From positions 79,122-143,121 of the forward strand of contig NZ_JBHLWN010000067.1 of NCBI RefSeq assembly GCF_042432825.1: a DNA stretch of 64,000 nucleotides, read 5' to 3'. The notes under the pieces are model-generated. The model saw nothing but the letters and a program-made list of their open reading frames with translations, was not told the origin of the DNA and made no database searches. A program made the translations under genes and the position numbers. Within the stretch, counting starts at the first letter, position 1. The number at the start of each line of letters is the position of its first letter. Positions 43,662-52,754 of this stretch are shown in pieces. Source of the stretch: Gordoniibacillus chartarius (lineage in GTDB: Bacteria > Bacillota > Bacilli > Paenibacillales > NBRC-103111).

Positions 43662-45029
43662 ATGAAGGTATTATTACGCGTCGTTGTCTATGTCATGTCG
43701 TTCGTTATTCTTTTCGGTGGGGTCGGTGCGTTCGGGTATATTCACTCCAATCGTGGATACTGGATTCCCGCTCGGCAAACGCCGATGCCTGCCTTACATA
43801 ATGTGAGCGTCCCTGAACATGATCCGAAAAAACCTACGGTAGCTGTCCTATTATCCAATCCGACCACGGAAGTTTTCGATTTTATGGTTCCCTATGAAAT
43901 GTTCGCCATGACTGATTCTTATAACGTATATGCAGTTGCCCCGGACAAAAACATGAAAACACTGTCCGGCGGTTTGGATCTGATGCCGCACTATGCTTTT
44001 GACGAACTGGATCGATTATTAGGAAAAAGCCCCGACCTTATTGTGATCCCAGCCATGCCTATGGTTGACGAAGCAAAATATAAGCCTGTCCGGGAATGGA
44101 TCCAAAAACATTCGGATACGAAGCTGTTAAGCATTTGCGCTGGCGGGTTGAATCTGGCCGATACAGGGTTATTAAAAGGCAAAGCAGCGACTACAGACTG
44201 GAAAAGCTTTGATTATCATGAAATCGGCAAATATCCTGAAACACAATGGAGACGGGATGTGCGCTATGTCGCAGACGGGAACATCGTCTCTTCAGCGGCC
44301 CTTACTTCCGGAATCGATGCCGTCCTCTATGTGATTTCCCGGCAATTAGGCGAACCGATGGCGGAGAAAATAGCGAAAGAAATGAATTACCCTTCCTATC
44401 ATTTCGTCAAGAATCCGAAGGTTGACCCCTATTATGTGGACCGAACCGAATGGATATTTACGTTCAACCAGGCATTCCAATGGAACAAAAAAAGCGCAGG
44501 GGTATTGCTGTATAACGGGATGGATGACGGAGCGCTTACTACGATTTTCGATACTTATGCCGCTTCCGGAACAACCAAGGTATACACCGTCTCCGACGCC
44601 AAGCAGCCTATCGTCACGAAGCATCACCTTAATCTTGTCACCCGATATCAGCTGTCGAATGCGCCGAAGCTGGATCGGCTGTTCGTTCCGGGAGTGGAGG
44701 CGGAGTCTTTAGCTGCGGAGGATGTCAAACGGTGGAACGAAAAGGGAACCGGCGCGGTGCCCGAGTTCATTCACAGCGGCTCGGCCGACAGATTTATCTT
44801 CGATGCTCCGCTTGAGGATTTAGCCAAACAAGAAGATGTCCTGACCGCCAAATATGGTGCGAAACGTTTGGAATACCGGATGATCGGGCTAAACCTAGAA
44901 GGCAAACCGTTTTCCTATGAAGCTGTCGGTATATCCGCTTTGCTCTGCTTAGCAGCATTGCTGATTGCTTCCTATATGGATAGACGATTCATTCGGAAAA
45001 TAAAAACTGTTCGTCATCAATCATTATAA
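43662..45029 (+). CDS. Membrane-anchored tandem DJ-1/PfpI domain protein
   Basis: 455 residues with a membrane segment at each end (VVVYVMSFVILFGGVGAFGYI and AVGISALLCLAALLIASYM). Between them is a DJ-1/PfpI domain (about 58-235) with the nucleophile-elbow Cys in LLSICAGGLNLAD. A second similar domain lacks that Cys (about 280-410; AGVLLYNGMDDGA, DRLFVPG). The domain resembles the amidase-like half of GlxA-type AraC regulators, but no helix-turn-helix is present. Function unknown. ATG 43662 has GGAGGAG upstream. Base composition is more AT-rich than the neighbours. Confidence 0.82.
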   Translation: MKVLLRVVVYVMSFVILFGGVGAFGYIHSNRGYWIPARQTPMPALHNVSVPEHDPKKPTVAVLLSNPTTEVFDFMVPYEMFAMTDSYNVYAVAPDKNMKTLSGGLDLMPHYAFDELDRLLGKSPDLIVIPAMPMVDEAKYKPVREWIQKHSDTKLLSICAGGLNLADTGLLKGKAATTDWKSFDYHEIGKYPETQWRRDVRYVADGNIVSSAALTSGIDAVLYVISRQLGEPMAEKIAKEMNYPSYHFVKNPKVDPYYVDRTEWIFTFNQAFQWNKKSAGVLLYNGMDDGALTTIFDTYAASGTTKVYTVSDAKQPIVTKHHLNLVTRYQLSNAPKLDRLFVPGVEAESLAAEDVKRWNEKGTGAVPEFIHSGSADRFIFDAPLEDLAKQEDVLTAKYGAKRLEYRMIGLNLEGKPFSYEAVGISALLCLAALLIASYMDRRFIRKIKTVRHQSL

Positions 45030-45036
45030 ATAAACC

Positions 45037-45071
45037 GGAAGGAGGCTGCCCACAGTTGAGCAGCCTGCTTC
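45037..45071. terminator. Hairpin between convergent genes
   Basis: GGAAG-GA-GGCTGC pairs with GCAGCC-TG-CTTCC. No long T tract follows on either strand, so its strength as a terminator is doubtful. Confidence 0.4.
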
Positions 45072-45077
45072 CCAGAG

Positions 45078-46448
45078 TCATTCATCAATCTCATGCGGCT
45101 CTACGGCCAGCTGTCCGGACGGTGCTGCAGGCAGCGGGCGGATCAGCGGCGCCTCTTCGCCGGCTTCGACCATGCGGGCGATCAGCCGCTGCCGAAGATG
45201 GACGCGAACCTCCTCGTGGGACTGCTTGTCGGCCAGGTTCGTCAGCTCATACGGATCGGCTTCCAGATCGTACAGGTATTGTTCCACATATTCGGCTGCC
45301 CCCGCGTCCCGGATCGGATCCTTGTCCGGCGCCGTTACGCCGTATTTCCAGCGGCGGGTGCGAATCGCTCGTCCGACCTGGGATTCGCTGATCTGTACGA
45401 ATACGTCTTGCGGCCATTCGGGACGGCGCCCGCCGCCGATCAGCGGCATCAACGATCTGCCCTGCATCTGCTCGGGGACCGGAATGCCCGCTGCATCCAG
45501 CAATGTCGGCGGCAGGTCGATCAGGCTGACCAATTCGCGCAGCGTTCCGCCGGAATCGAAGCCCGGTCCGCAGAACGCCAGCGGCACGCGGATCGAGCTC
45601 TCGTGACAGGACCGTTTATACTCATTGTTGCGCGTCTTAAAGTGGCAAGCGTGATCGGACGTGAAGGCGATGATTGTATCATCGGTTAAGCCCATGCTCT
45701 TCAAAGCGTCCTGCAGCCGTCCGAGCGCTTCGTCCAGCCTTTTCACCATGCCGTAATAGCCGTCCAAGCTCTGATGCGCGTTGCCTCCGAGCGCTGCCAG
45801 ATCCGGAGGCACGAAGCGCGAGACGTAGCGGCCGCGGTACACGTCCGGAGCCGGATAATCATCCCGCCGGTTTTGATGGTGCGGCTCCAAGTACGATAAG
45901 AATAAATAAAACGGCTTACCTGAGCTTCTCTGCTCATCGATATAACGGATCGCTGCGTCAGTCAGGGCGTCGACCCGGTATCCCGGCAGTTCCACAGGCT
46001 CGTTGTTCTTATTATACAGGACCGTCTTGTAGGCGTCGGACGTATGCTCAAGCGAGTCGGCCGCCAGCCAATAGTCATAGCCTCCCCTTCTCTCGACGGG
46101 CACGGGCGAAGTTCTCGTCGCCGCCAAGTGCCATTTCCCGATATAGGCAGTGTCGTAGCCCGCATCACGGAACCCGTGCGCCACCGTGTACGCATCGTCC
46201 GGCAGCGGTATGCCGTTCGTATAGCAGCCGGATGCGGTCGCATAACGTCCGGTCTGCAAGCAGGAGCGTGCGGGTCCGCACACGGGCTGGCAGGTGAATG
46301 CGTAAGCGGCATGCGTGCCGTAAGCCGCCATACGGTCGAAGTTCGGCGTCAGATCAAGCGGATTGCCATGAACGCCGGTCGTATCCCAGCGCTGCTGATC
46401 GGTAAAGAAAACGATAACGTTCGGTTGCTTTGAAGCCTTCCTATCCAT
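45078..46448 (-). CDS. Sulfatase with Cys-type formylglycine motif
   Basis: 456 residues of the type I sulfatase family. The metal site at the start is VFFTDQQRWD; the formylglycine motif is C-x-P-x-R at Cys57 (CGPAR); GKWHLA and AFTSDHACH supply the further metal and sulfate ligands. No signal peptide is seen, so it acts inside the cell. It starts 26 bp after the second permease gene of a sugar ABC operon, which suggests removal of sulfate from an imported carbohydrate. It needs a maturase, not seen in the window. Aryl or phosphonate ester substrates cannot be excluded. Confidence 0.9.
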   Translation of the reverse strand: MDRKASKQPNVIVFFTDQQRWDTTGVHGNPLDLTPNFDRMAAYGTHAAYAFTCQPVCGPARSCLQTGRYATASGCYTNGIPLPDDAYTVAHGFRDAGYDTAYIGKWHLAATRTSPVPVERRGGYDYWLAADSLEHTSDAYKTVLYNKNNEPVELPGYRVDALTDAAIRYIDEQRSSGKPFYLFLSYLEPHHQNRRDDYPAPDVYRGRYVSRFVPPDLAALGGNAHQSLDGYYGMVKRLDEALGRLQDALKSMGLTDDTIIAFTSDHACHFKTRNNEYKRSCHESSIRVPLAFCGPGFDSGGTLRELVSLIDLPPTLLDAAGIPVPEQMQGRSLMPLIGGGRRPEWPQDVFVQISESQVGRAIRTRRWKYGVTAPDKDPIRDAGAAEYVEQYLYDLEADPYELTNLADKQSHEEVRVHLRQRLIARMVEAGEEAPLIRPLPAAPSGQLAVEPHEIDE

Positions 46449-46474
46449 ATCGGCATCATCCTTTCGACTCCATC

Positions 46475-47371
46475 TTATCCTTTGATGCCGGTGGTAGCAA
46501 TTCCTTCAACAAAGTATTTCTGCGAGAAGAAAAATACGAGCACAGGCGGCAGGATGGCCGCGACGGACATGGCCAAAATCTGATTCCACTGCACCGTGCC
46601 GCCTGTTGAATCGATCGACATCCTGAGTGCCAGGGAAAGCGGAAACTTCTTCACGCTGTTAATGAAGATGAGCGGATTGAAGAAATCGTTCCACGTCCAG
46701 ATGAATTGAAAGATGGCTGCCGAGATGAGCGCCGGCATGCAAAGCGGCAGCAATACGCGGAACAGGATGGCGGGAGGACTGCAGCCGTCCATCACGGCCG
46801 ATTCGTCAAGCTCCCTTGGCAGCCCCCGCACAAACTGCACCATCATGAAAATAAAAAACGGGAAGCAGCCGAAAGCGGCCGGCACGATAAACGGCCAATA
46901 GCTGTCCAGCCAGCCCATATTGCGGAATATCAAATAACGCGGAATGACGATGACGGTATGCGGCAGCATCAGCGTCGAAATCATCAGAATGAACATCAGA
47001 TTCCGCAGCGGGAACCGGAACCGGGCAAATCCGTAAGCGACCAGCACACTGGACAATACGGTCAGGACAACCGTCGGCACAACCAGCAGAAACGTATTGG
47101 CGAAGAACTTCGTGTAGGAATACTGGCCGGTTCCCTCCCATCCCTTCACGTACGAATCCCACACGAATTCTTGAGGCCACAGACTGACGGAGCTAAACAA
47201 GTCGGCGTTCGTCTTGAAGGAGCTGAGGAACAGCCATACGAGCGGATATACCATAAGCCAGCCGAGCAGGATCAGCGCGCCATGCTTGACGACGCTTCTT
47301 GTCAGAGCGGCCCTGGCCTTTGCTTGCGCTCTCTTGGAAGGCGGAACGGATGTCAATGTCGTTGTGTCCAT
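46475..47371 (-). CDS. Carbohydrate ABC transporter permease (MalG/AraQ type)
   Basis: 298 residues with six membrane helices and the EAA-loop motif (RELDESAVMDGCSPPAILFRV, DESAVMDGCSP core) of binding-protein-dependent permeases. It is the second permease of the operon; its ATG overlaps the stop of the first permease (TAATG). No ATPase gene is present in the cluster, as is common in Bacillota, where a shared MsmX-type ATPase serves many sugar importers. Confidence 0.92.
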   Translation of the reverse strand: MDTTTLTSVPPSKRAQAKARAALTRSVVKHGALILLGWLMVYPLVWLFLSSFKTNADLFSSVSLWPQEFVWDSYVKGWEGTGQYSYTKFFANTFLLVVPTVVLTVLSSVLVAYGFARFRFPLRNLMFILMISTLMLPHTVIVIPRYLIFRNMGWLDSYWPFIVPAAFGCFPFFIFMMVQFVRGLPRELDESAVMDGCSPPAILFRVLLPLCMPALISAAIFQFIWTWNDFFNPLIFINSVKKFPLSLALRMSIDSTGGTVQWNQILAMSVAAILPPVLVFFFSQKYFVEGIATTGIKG

Positions 47372-48264
47372 TATGGCTTCCCCCCGTCTTCATAATGAAC
47401 CCAGGAACGGGCCGAGCGGAAAATAAACAAGGTCAGCACCAAAATCATCGCAAACAAAAACCAGGACAGCGCGGATGAGTAGCCCATCTTCATATTTTGG
47501 AAAGCCTCGTCGTAAATTTTCAGTCCTAGCAAATAAGTCGATTTGAGCGGACCGCCGTTCGTGACGACGAAGGCTGCGGTGAACTCCTGCAGCGCGTTGA
47601 TCGTCTGCATGACCAGGTTGAAGAAAATGATCGGCGTCAGCAGCGGCACGGTAATGGTCCACAGCATCCTCATCCTGCCCGCTCCGTCCACCCTGGCGGC
47701 CTCGTACAGCTCACCGGGGATTTGCTTCAAGCCCGCCAGGAATAATACCATCGACGAACCGAACTGCCACACGACAAGCAAGCTGATCGTCCCCAGCGCA
47801 ACTTTCGGGCTGCCGAGCCAATTCACCGGCGGCAGGTGGACGTAGGACAGCATTTGATTGATGACCCCTTCCTTCATGAACAGGAATCGCCACAGGATGG
47901 AGATCGCCACGCTCCCGCCGAGAATGGAGGGCAAATAGTAGACGGTCCGGTACCAATTGACGGCTCGGCTCTTCATATTGAGTATGATCGCAATGAACAG
48001 TGCGAATGCCAGTTTGACAGGCACGGAGATGAGCGAATATAAGATCGTGACCTTGATCGATGGCAGAAAGTCTTTGTCGCTGCTAATCATTTTCACGTAA
48101 TTGCCGAAACCAATGAATTTGCCCGGCTTTACTACCGTCGAATCCGTAAACGAATAATAAAACGACAAGATCAACGGATAGAACTGGAACCATAGAAATC
48201 CGACGATCCAAGGAGACACGAACAACAGCCCCCACAGGGCATTGCGCCTATTCATGCTTTTCAA
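47371..48264 (-). CDS. Sugar ABC transporter permease (MalF/UgpA type)
   Basis: 297 residues with six membrane helices, an N-terminal WGLLFVSPWIVGFLWFQFYP segment and the EAA loop GELYEAARVDGAGRMR. It pairs with the MalG-type protein downstream to form the channel. The start is TTG 48264, with AAAGGA nine bases upstream. About 100 bp separate it from the binding-protein gene, a usual spacing for differential expression in such operons. Confidence 0.92.
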   Translation of the reverse strand: MKSMNRRNALWGLLFVSPWIVGFLWFQFYPLILSFYYSFTDSTVVKPGKFIGFGNYVKMISSDKDFLPSIKVTILYSLISVPVKLAFALFIAIILNMKSRAVNWYRTVYYLPSILGGSVAISILWRFLFMKEGVINQMLSYVHLPPVNWLGSPKVALGTISLLVVWQFGSSMVLFLAGLKQIPGELYEAARVDGAGRMRMLWTITVPLLTPIIFFNLVMQTINALQEFTAAFVVTNGGPLKSTYLLGLKIYDEAFQNMKMGYSSALSWFLFAMILVLTLFIFRSARSWVHYEDGGKP

Positions 48265-48366
48265 GTCAGCTGTTCCTTTCCGTGTAGGGATAATCAGCCG
48301 AAGTGCGGGAAGAGCGAGGCCCCGCCCCAGGTGGACGGAACATCACTCTATCGCTCGTAACTCCGT

Positions 48367-49710
48367 CTACTTGCTCTTGAGTTCCTGCAGCTTTGTCGTG
48401 AAGTCCTTCATAATCTCATCAGCCGCTTTATCCGGAGTAAGCTGATCATAGATCAATTTCTGAAGCGAATCCTTGACGACCTGGGCCAGCTCCGCATTGG
48501 TGCTGATCACGTTCGGAGCGACCGTCTTCTTCGCAACCGCCAGATCAAGTCCTTTGGCAATATCGGGGCTCAGTTTGCCGGAATCCTGCAGCGCCTGTCT
48601 GGCCACCGTCGACGCCGGGATACCGCGCTGGGTCGTCAGCAGCTGCGCCGCCTCCTTGTCGTTCACAAGGAATTCGATGAACTTCGCTGCGGCTTCTTTG
48701 TTCTTGGAATCCTTCCATATCGCGAAGCCGGTACCGGCTACGACCGGGTTGCCGGATTGCACCGCTCCGGGATTTTCCGGGAACGAACCGACGCCGATCT
48801 TGGCGTTCGGAACCGCCTGCTTATATTTGTCGAGCGCCTGAACGTAATCGATCAGCATGCCGATTTCGCCCTTCACCCATTTCGGGTTCTGCTCCATCTT
48901 GCCGACGAATGCCGTGCTGTCGCCGAAAGGCTCGATCGCGCCGCTCTTGTACAGCTTCGACAAGTACGTCAGGCCCTCCGTCAGCTGCGCTTTGTCAAAG
49001 CCCGGCGTGAAATCGTCGTTGACCCAGCCTTTACCGCTCTTTTGCATAATATACGGCTGCAAAATCAGCTTGTTCAGCACATCGATATCGGCCGTCAGCA
49101 GATAAGCGCTCTTGTCTTTGTCGTGAATTTTTTTGCCTTCCTCGATGATTTTGTCCCAGCTCCACACCGTGTCGGAGGCAATGCCGTACTTCTGCAGGAA
49201 GTCCTGGTTGATGATGCTGGTCGCGGCGAACATACCGGACGGCACCATGATTTGTTTGCCTTTATAGGCTCCGAAATCCTTCAAGGCCGATTCCGGCAGC
49301 TTGGTCATATCGATCTGATCCTTGACGGTCGTCAAATCGAGCATGAACTCGTTCATGTCCACGCTCCACTCATACGTGAACTGGAACACGTCAGGCGCCG
49401 TATTGCCGGCGAACTGCGTCGCCAGCTTCTTGTTATAGCCGTCGAAGCCCATATATTCGGCCTCGATCTTTATATTCGGATGCTGCTTCATATACAAATC
49501 GATCGCCGCAAGCGTCGCCTTGTGGCGGGCATCCGTACCCCACCAAGCGAAGCGCAGCGTGACGGGTTTATCGGCTGTGGAGGCGGCTCCCCCGGCGCCC
49601 GCGCCTGCCGCTTGGCCGTCTCCTCCTGCGGAGCCGCCGCCGCACGCGGACGTGAACAGCATCGAAGCTAATACGGTAATGCCGGCTGTAGTTCGCAATA
49701 TACGATTCAA
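48367..49710 (-). CDS. Sugar-binding lipoprotein of an ABC transporter
   Basis: 447 residues: a lipoprotein signal (lipobox TSAC, lipidated Cys23), a Gly/Ala-rich linker, and a family 1 extracellular solute-binding domain (LRFAWWGTDARHKATL, GNTAPDVFQFTYEW, PVVAGTGFAIWKDSKNKEAA). It captures an oligosaccharide or modified sugar for the two permeases. TTG 49710 is preceded by GGGGGAAATCAGG. It is the first gene of the operon that ends with the sulfatase. A cre site lies about 90 bp upstream. Confidence 0.92.
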   Translation of the reverse strand: MNRILRTTAGITVLASMLFTSACGGGSAGGDGQAAGAGAGGAASTADKPVTLRFAWWGTDARHKATLAAIDLYMKQHPNIKIEAEYMGFDGYNKKLATQFAGNTAPDVFQFTYEWSVDMNEFMLDLTTVKDQIDMTKLPESALKDFGAYKGKQIMVPSGMFAATSIINQDFLQKYGIASDTVWSWDKIIEEGKKIHDKDKSAYLLTADIDVLNKLILQPYIMQKSGKGWVNDDFTPGFDKAQLTEGLTYLSKLYKSGAIEPFGDSTAFVGKMEQNPKWVKGEIGMLIDYVQALDKYKQAVPNAKIGVGSFPENPGAVQSGNPVVAGTGFAIWKDSKNKEAAAKFIEFLVNDKEAAQLLTTQRGIPASTVARQALQDSGKLSPDIAKGLDLAVAKKTVAPNVISTNAELAQVVKDSLQKLIYDQLTPDKAADEIMKDFTTKLQELKSK

Positions 49711-49793
49711 CCTGATTTCCCCCTATCGAATGTAAGCTTAGTCCTTACCGGTTCATTGCTTTTCATCATTTCGGCGCCACACTCAAATTAACA

Positions 49794-49807
49794 TGGAAAC
49801 GCTTTCT
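49794..49807 (-). promoter_or_regulatory. Candidate cre site (CcpA) of the sugar ABC/sulfatase operon
   Basis: TGGAAACGCTTTCT fits TGNAANCGNTNNCA at 13 of 14 defined or free positions. It lies about 90 bp upstream of the binding-protein gene in the divergent regulator/transporter region, where carbon catabolite repression would act. Confidence 0.65.
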
Positions 49808-49964
49808 GCAAAAGGGCCTTTGCTTTGACAAATCCATGGCCTTCGGTACGGCAGCTTTGGATATGGTATCATTTTTTTGGATCTCGCAACTGATCTTTGG
49901 GACTCTCCCTTGACCCAATATCATTTCAGCCTTTGCCGGGCTATAATGAAAGGGGTGATGAAGC

Positions 49965-50717
49965 ATGTACAGATTGGCGGTTATCGACGACGAGACGGAA
50001 GCACGCAGTACGCTGTGCGGCTGTTTTCCTTGGGAACAGGCGGGCTTCTCCATCGAAGCACAGTTTGAGAACGGTAAGGAAGCGCTTAAATATTTGCTGA
50101 CGACCGAGACGGATGCCATTTTATGCGATATTAAGATGCCTCTGATGAATGGAATCGAGCTGGCTAGGGAGATTCACGAGCGCAAGCTGCCGGTGCACAT
50201 TATTCTGCTCAGCGGCTTGAAGGATTTCGAGCTGGCCCGTCAGGCTATCTCCTACGGCGTACGGCATTACTTGGTGAAACCGGCCAAGTTCCATGAGCTT
50301 CAGTCGGTGCTGGCGGAGTTAAAGCGGGAGCTGGACCAAGACCCGGCCCGTGCCCGTTCCGAGCCGGAGGCCATCCCCCCGCTTCCCGATATTCAAGGAC
50401 TCAACCATCCGGTCATCCAGCGAATTCTGGCTCATATCGATCATGAATACCGCACTGTCACACTGGAATCCGTATCTCAGCTCGTTCATATGAATGCAAG
50501 CTATGTCAGTTCTTATTTTCGTAAAATGACGGGAACCAAATTTTCCGACTACGTTCAAGCTGTCCGTATGAAAAAGGCCGCGGAGCTGCTCCAGGAAAGC
50601 CGCTGGAAAGCTCTCGAGGTTAGCGAAATGGTGGGATACGCCAATGCGAAAAATTTTATCCGCGCTTTTAAACAGTATTACGGGACAACGCCGGGGCAAT
50701 TTATACGGCGGCATTAG
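49965..50717 (+). CDS. Short AraC-type response regulator (YesN-like)
   Basis: 250 residues: receiver domain (1-120; VIDDETEA, Asp55 in ILCDIKMPL, Lys in YLVKPAKF) directly linked to an AraC helix-turn-helix domain (about 145-250; VTLESVSQLVHMNASYVSSY and LEVSEMVGYANAKNFIRAFK). The middle region of longer YesN proteins is missing. ATG 49965 follows AAAGGGG. It is divergent from the sugar ABC/sulfatase operon and lies just before a kinase gene, so it probably activates that operon. Confidence 0.9.
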   Translation: MYRLAVIDDETEARSTLCGCFPWEQAGFSIEAQFENGKEALKYLLTTETDAILCDIKMPLMNGIELAREIHERKLPVHIILLSGLKDFELARQAISYGVRHYLVKPAKFHELQSVLAELKRELDQDPARARSEPEAIPPLPDIQGLNHPVIQRILAHIDHEYRTVTLESVSQLVHMNASYVSSYFRKMTGTKFSDYVQAVRMKKAAELLQESRWKALEVSEMVGYANAKNFIRAFKQYYGTTPGQFIRRH

Positions 50718-50742
50718 ATATATCAAGCAGAGCGAAGCCGCT

Positions 50743-52482
50743 TTGACGCGCAAATTTTTCGCAGACAACCTGCGGCGCATCATCGTGCTTTCTCTTATTC
50801 CGCTCACGCTGCTCGGATCGCTGTCCATTTTCATCACGGACCGCTATATCCGCCAATCCGTCGAACAGAACAGCGAGAGCCGGCTTGACCAGCTTACGGA
50901 GCTTACTCAAGTTATTCCTTCCGAGCTCGACTCGCTCAGCTTGTCCTTTGATAAAGATCCGAAGATTAAGATCCGGCTGCAATCGATACTCAATACCTCG
51001 TCCTTTACTTACGAAGAATTGGAAGCGCTTTTTTATTTGCGGAACGTTATTGACGTGCCGGCCAATTCCAAGCCGTACATCCATTCCATTTATATTTATT
51101 ACGACAATCCGTACGGCAGATATTTGACCTCGCGCGACGGCATGGCGCAGCTGGATTCGTCCCTGGATAAGGATTGGCTGATGCATGCCCGCCGCACAGG
51201 CGCTGGGGAGGAAGAATTCTTCACCGAGCTGCGGAATCTGCCGACCAGTACCGGCCCGGACCGCTTCGCTGAGGTCATTACGGTGTACAAGCCGTTCTCA
51301 TTCAGCTCATCCGGGAGCTTCCAAGGCCTTATCGTCATGAACGTGCTGCCGTCTTATTTCCAGAAATCTCTGCTGGAATCCGATCCGTGGCCTGGCAGCT
51401 ATTATTATATGACCGACCGAAACGGCATTCCTCTCGTGCATTCGGAGAGCTTCCCCGGCGTCGTGCCTATGAAGGACAACGGAGCAAGGTTCAGCTACAA
51501 CGAAGCTTGGGTGAACGTCAAGGATGTTCCCCGGCTCGCCTGGAAAGCGGTATCCGTCATTCCGTCTGCAGCTCTTTACAGCTTGCCCAGCACAATTGTC
51601 CGGATCACGCTGGCGCTTTGCTTGCTGTCCTTGCTGCTGAGCGCCGCTTACGCGCTTTGGATCACACGCAAAAATTACCGGCAATTGTCCCAAATCATTC
51701 ATGTCTTGGATTCCGCAGACGCCGCGGGCGATCAGGTTCCGGCCATGCCGGAGCATATCCACGATGTGTACGAGCTCATTGTCCGAAACATCCTGCAAAC
51801 GTTCCTGGAGCAAAAATATTTGCGGGTTCAGCTGTCCGAACGGCAGGCCAGAATGGAGCTGGTCGAGCTCAAAGCGCTTCAGTCCCAAATGAATCCCCAT
51901 TTTATCTCCAACACCCTGCATTCGATCTATTGGAAAACATTCCAGCTCACCCGTTCTCCGAACGAAGCCTGTCTCATGATCGAACGGCTCAGCGATTTGC
52001 TCGAATATTCGCTGCGGGCGGCGGATGAGGCCGTTCTTCTTCGCGACGAATTGACCAATGTGAGAAGCTACGTCGAGCTGCAGCGCACCCGTTTCGGCAG
52101 CCGTCTTACGGACGTGTGGGATATTGGGGACGGTACGGAAGAGTGCCGCGTTGTCAAAATCAGCCTGCAGCCGCTGGTCGAGAACAGCATTCATATCGGC
52201 TTCGAAAGCGAGCAGAGATTGACCGTCAAGATCAAGAGCCGTCTGGAGAACGGCCGCCTAAAGGTTACGGTAATCGACGACGGACCGGGCATTGCCAAGG
52301 AACGACTTGCGCACATTCGCCGGTCTTTGGAGAACAACGCTTTAACCGGCAAGCATGTCGGTCTTGCCAATACAAGCAAGCGGCTCTCGCTGCATTACGG
52401 CAGCGGCGGTCTGCTCAGAATTATGAGCAGGGAAGGCTCCGGGACGGCGGTTACGCTGATTTTTCCGCAGGAACCATTTTGA
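50743..52482 (+). CDS. YesM-type sensor histidine kinase
   Basis: About 579 residues: membrane segment (IIVLSLIPLTLLGSLSIFI), a roughly 250-residue extracytoplasmic Cache-like region, a second segment (ITLALCLLSLLLSAAYALWI), and a linker without a clear HAMP. A His_kinase domain follows with QSQMNPHFISNTLH (His386), then HATPase_c with PLVENSIHIG and IDDGPGIAKE. An in-frame reading from 50644 would overlap the regulator by 74 bases; TTG 50743 just before the basic N terminus is preferred, though its Shine-Dalgarno is weak. It pairs with the regulator 25 bp upstream. Confidence 0.85.
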   Translation: MTRKFFADNLRRIIVLSLIPLTLLGSLSIFITDRYIRQSVEQNSESRLDQLTELTQVIPSELDSLSLSFDKDPKIKIRLQSILNTSSFTYEELEALFYLRNVIDVPANSKPYIHSIYIYYDNPYGRYLTSRDGMAQLDSSLDKDWLMHARRTGAGEEEFFTELRNLPTSTGPDRFAEVITVYKPFSFSSSGSFQGLIVMNVLPSYFQKSLLESDPWPGSYYYMTDRNGIPLVHSESFPGVVPMKDNGARFSYNEAWVNVKDVPRLAWKAVSVIPSAALYSLPSTIVRITLALCLLSLLLSAAYALWITRKNYRQLSQIIHVLDSADAAGDQVPAMPEHIHDVYELIVRNILQTFLEQKYLRVQLSERQARMELVELKALQSQMNPHFISNTLHSIYWKTFQLTRSPNEACLMIERLSDLLEYSLRAADEAVLLRDELTNVRSYVELQRTRFGSRLTDVWDIGDGTEECRVVKISLQPLVENSIHIGFESEQRLTVKIKSRLENGRLKVTVIDDGPGIAKERLAHIRRSLENNALTGKHVGLANTSKRLSLHYGSGGLLRIMSREGSGTAVTLIFPQEPF

Positions 52483-52524
52483 TTAGAATGATGGATATGA
52501 GAATGGTGTAAAACGCCTGTGACC

Positions 52525-52692
52525 TTAAGCAGGTGACGGCGTCTCCATATTAGCGTCTCGGCATTTTGCTCTCATCCATAACAGCAGGCTCCAGCGGTGA
52601 CCGTCCAGGTCAGCAAATCCTGAGCCGTACATCCAGCCGTCCATTTCACTCGACTTATCGATCTGGCCGAAATGGAATTCGCGACTGGAACC
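52525..52692 (-). pseudogene. Remnant of a VOC/glyoxalase-family gene (C-terminal fragment)
   Basis: Read on the minus strand, about 55 codons end in TAA at 52525 and contain the typical VOC C-terminal end: MDGWMYGSGFADLDGHRWSL. No upstream part of the gene is present; the next 50 bases belong to the leader of the serine hydrolase. It is a leftover of a deleted gene. The family call rests on the GFADLDGHRW motif alone. Confidence 0.6.
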
Positions 52693-52754
52693 GCAACCTT
52701 CCACTTTTTGGATCCGTATAGGGAGAGATAGCAGAGCGAATGGAGGCTGAGAAC

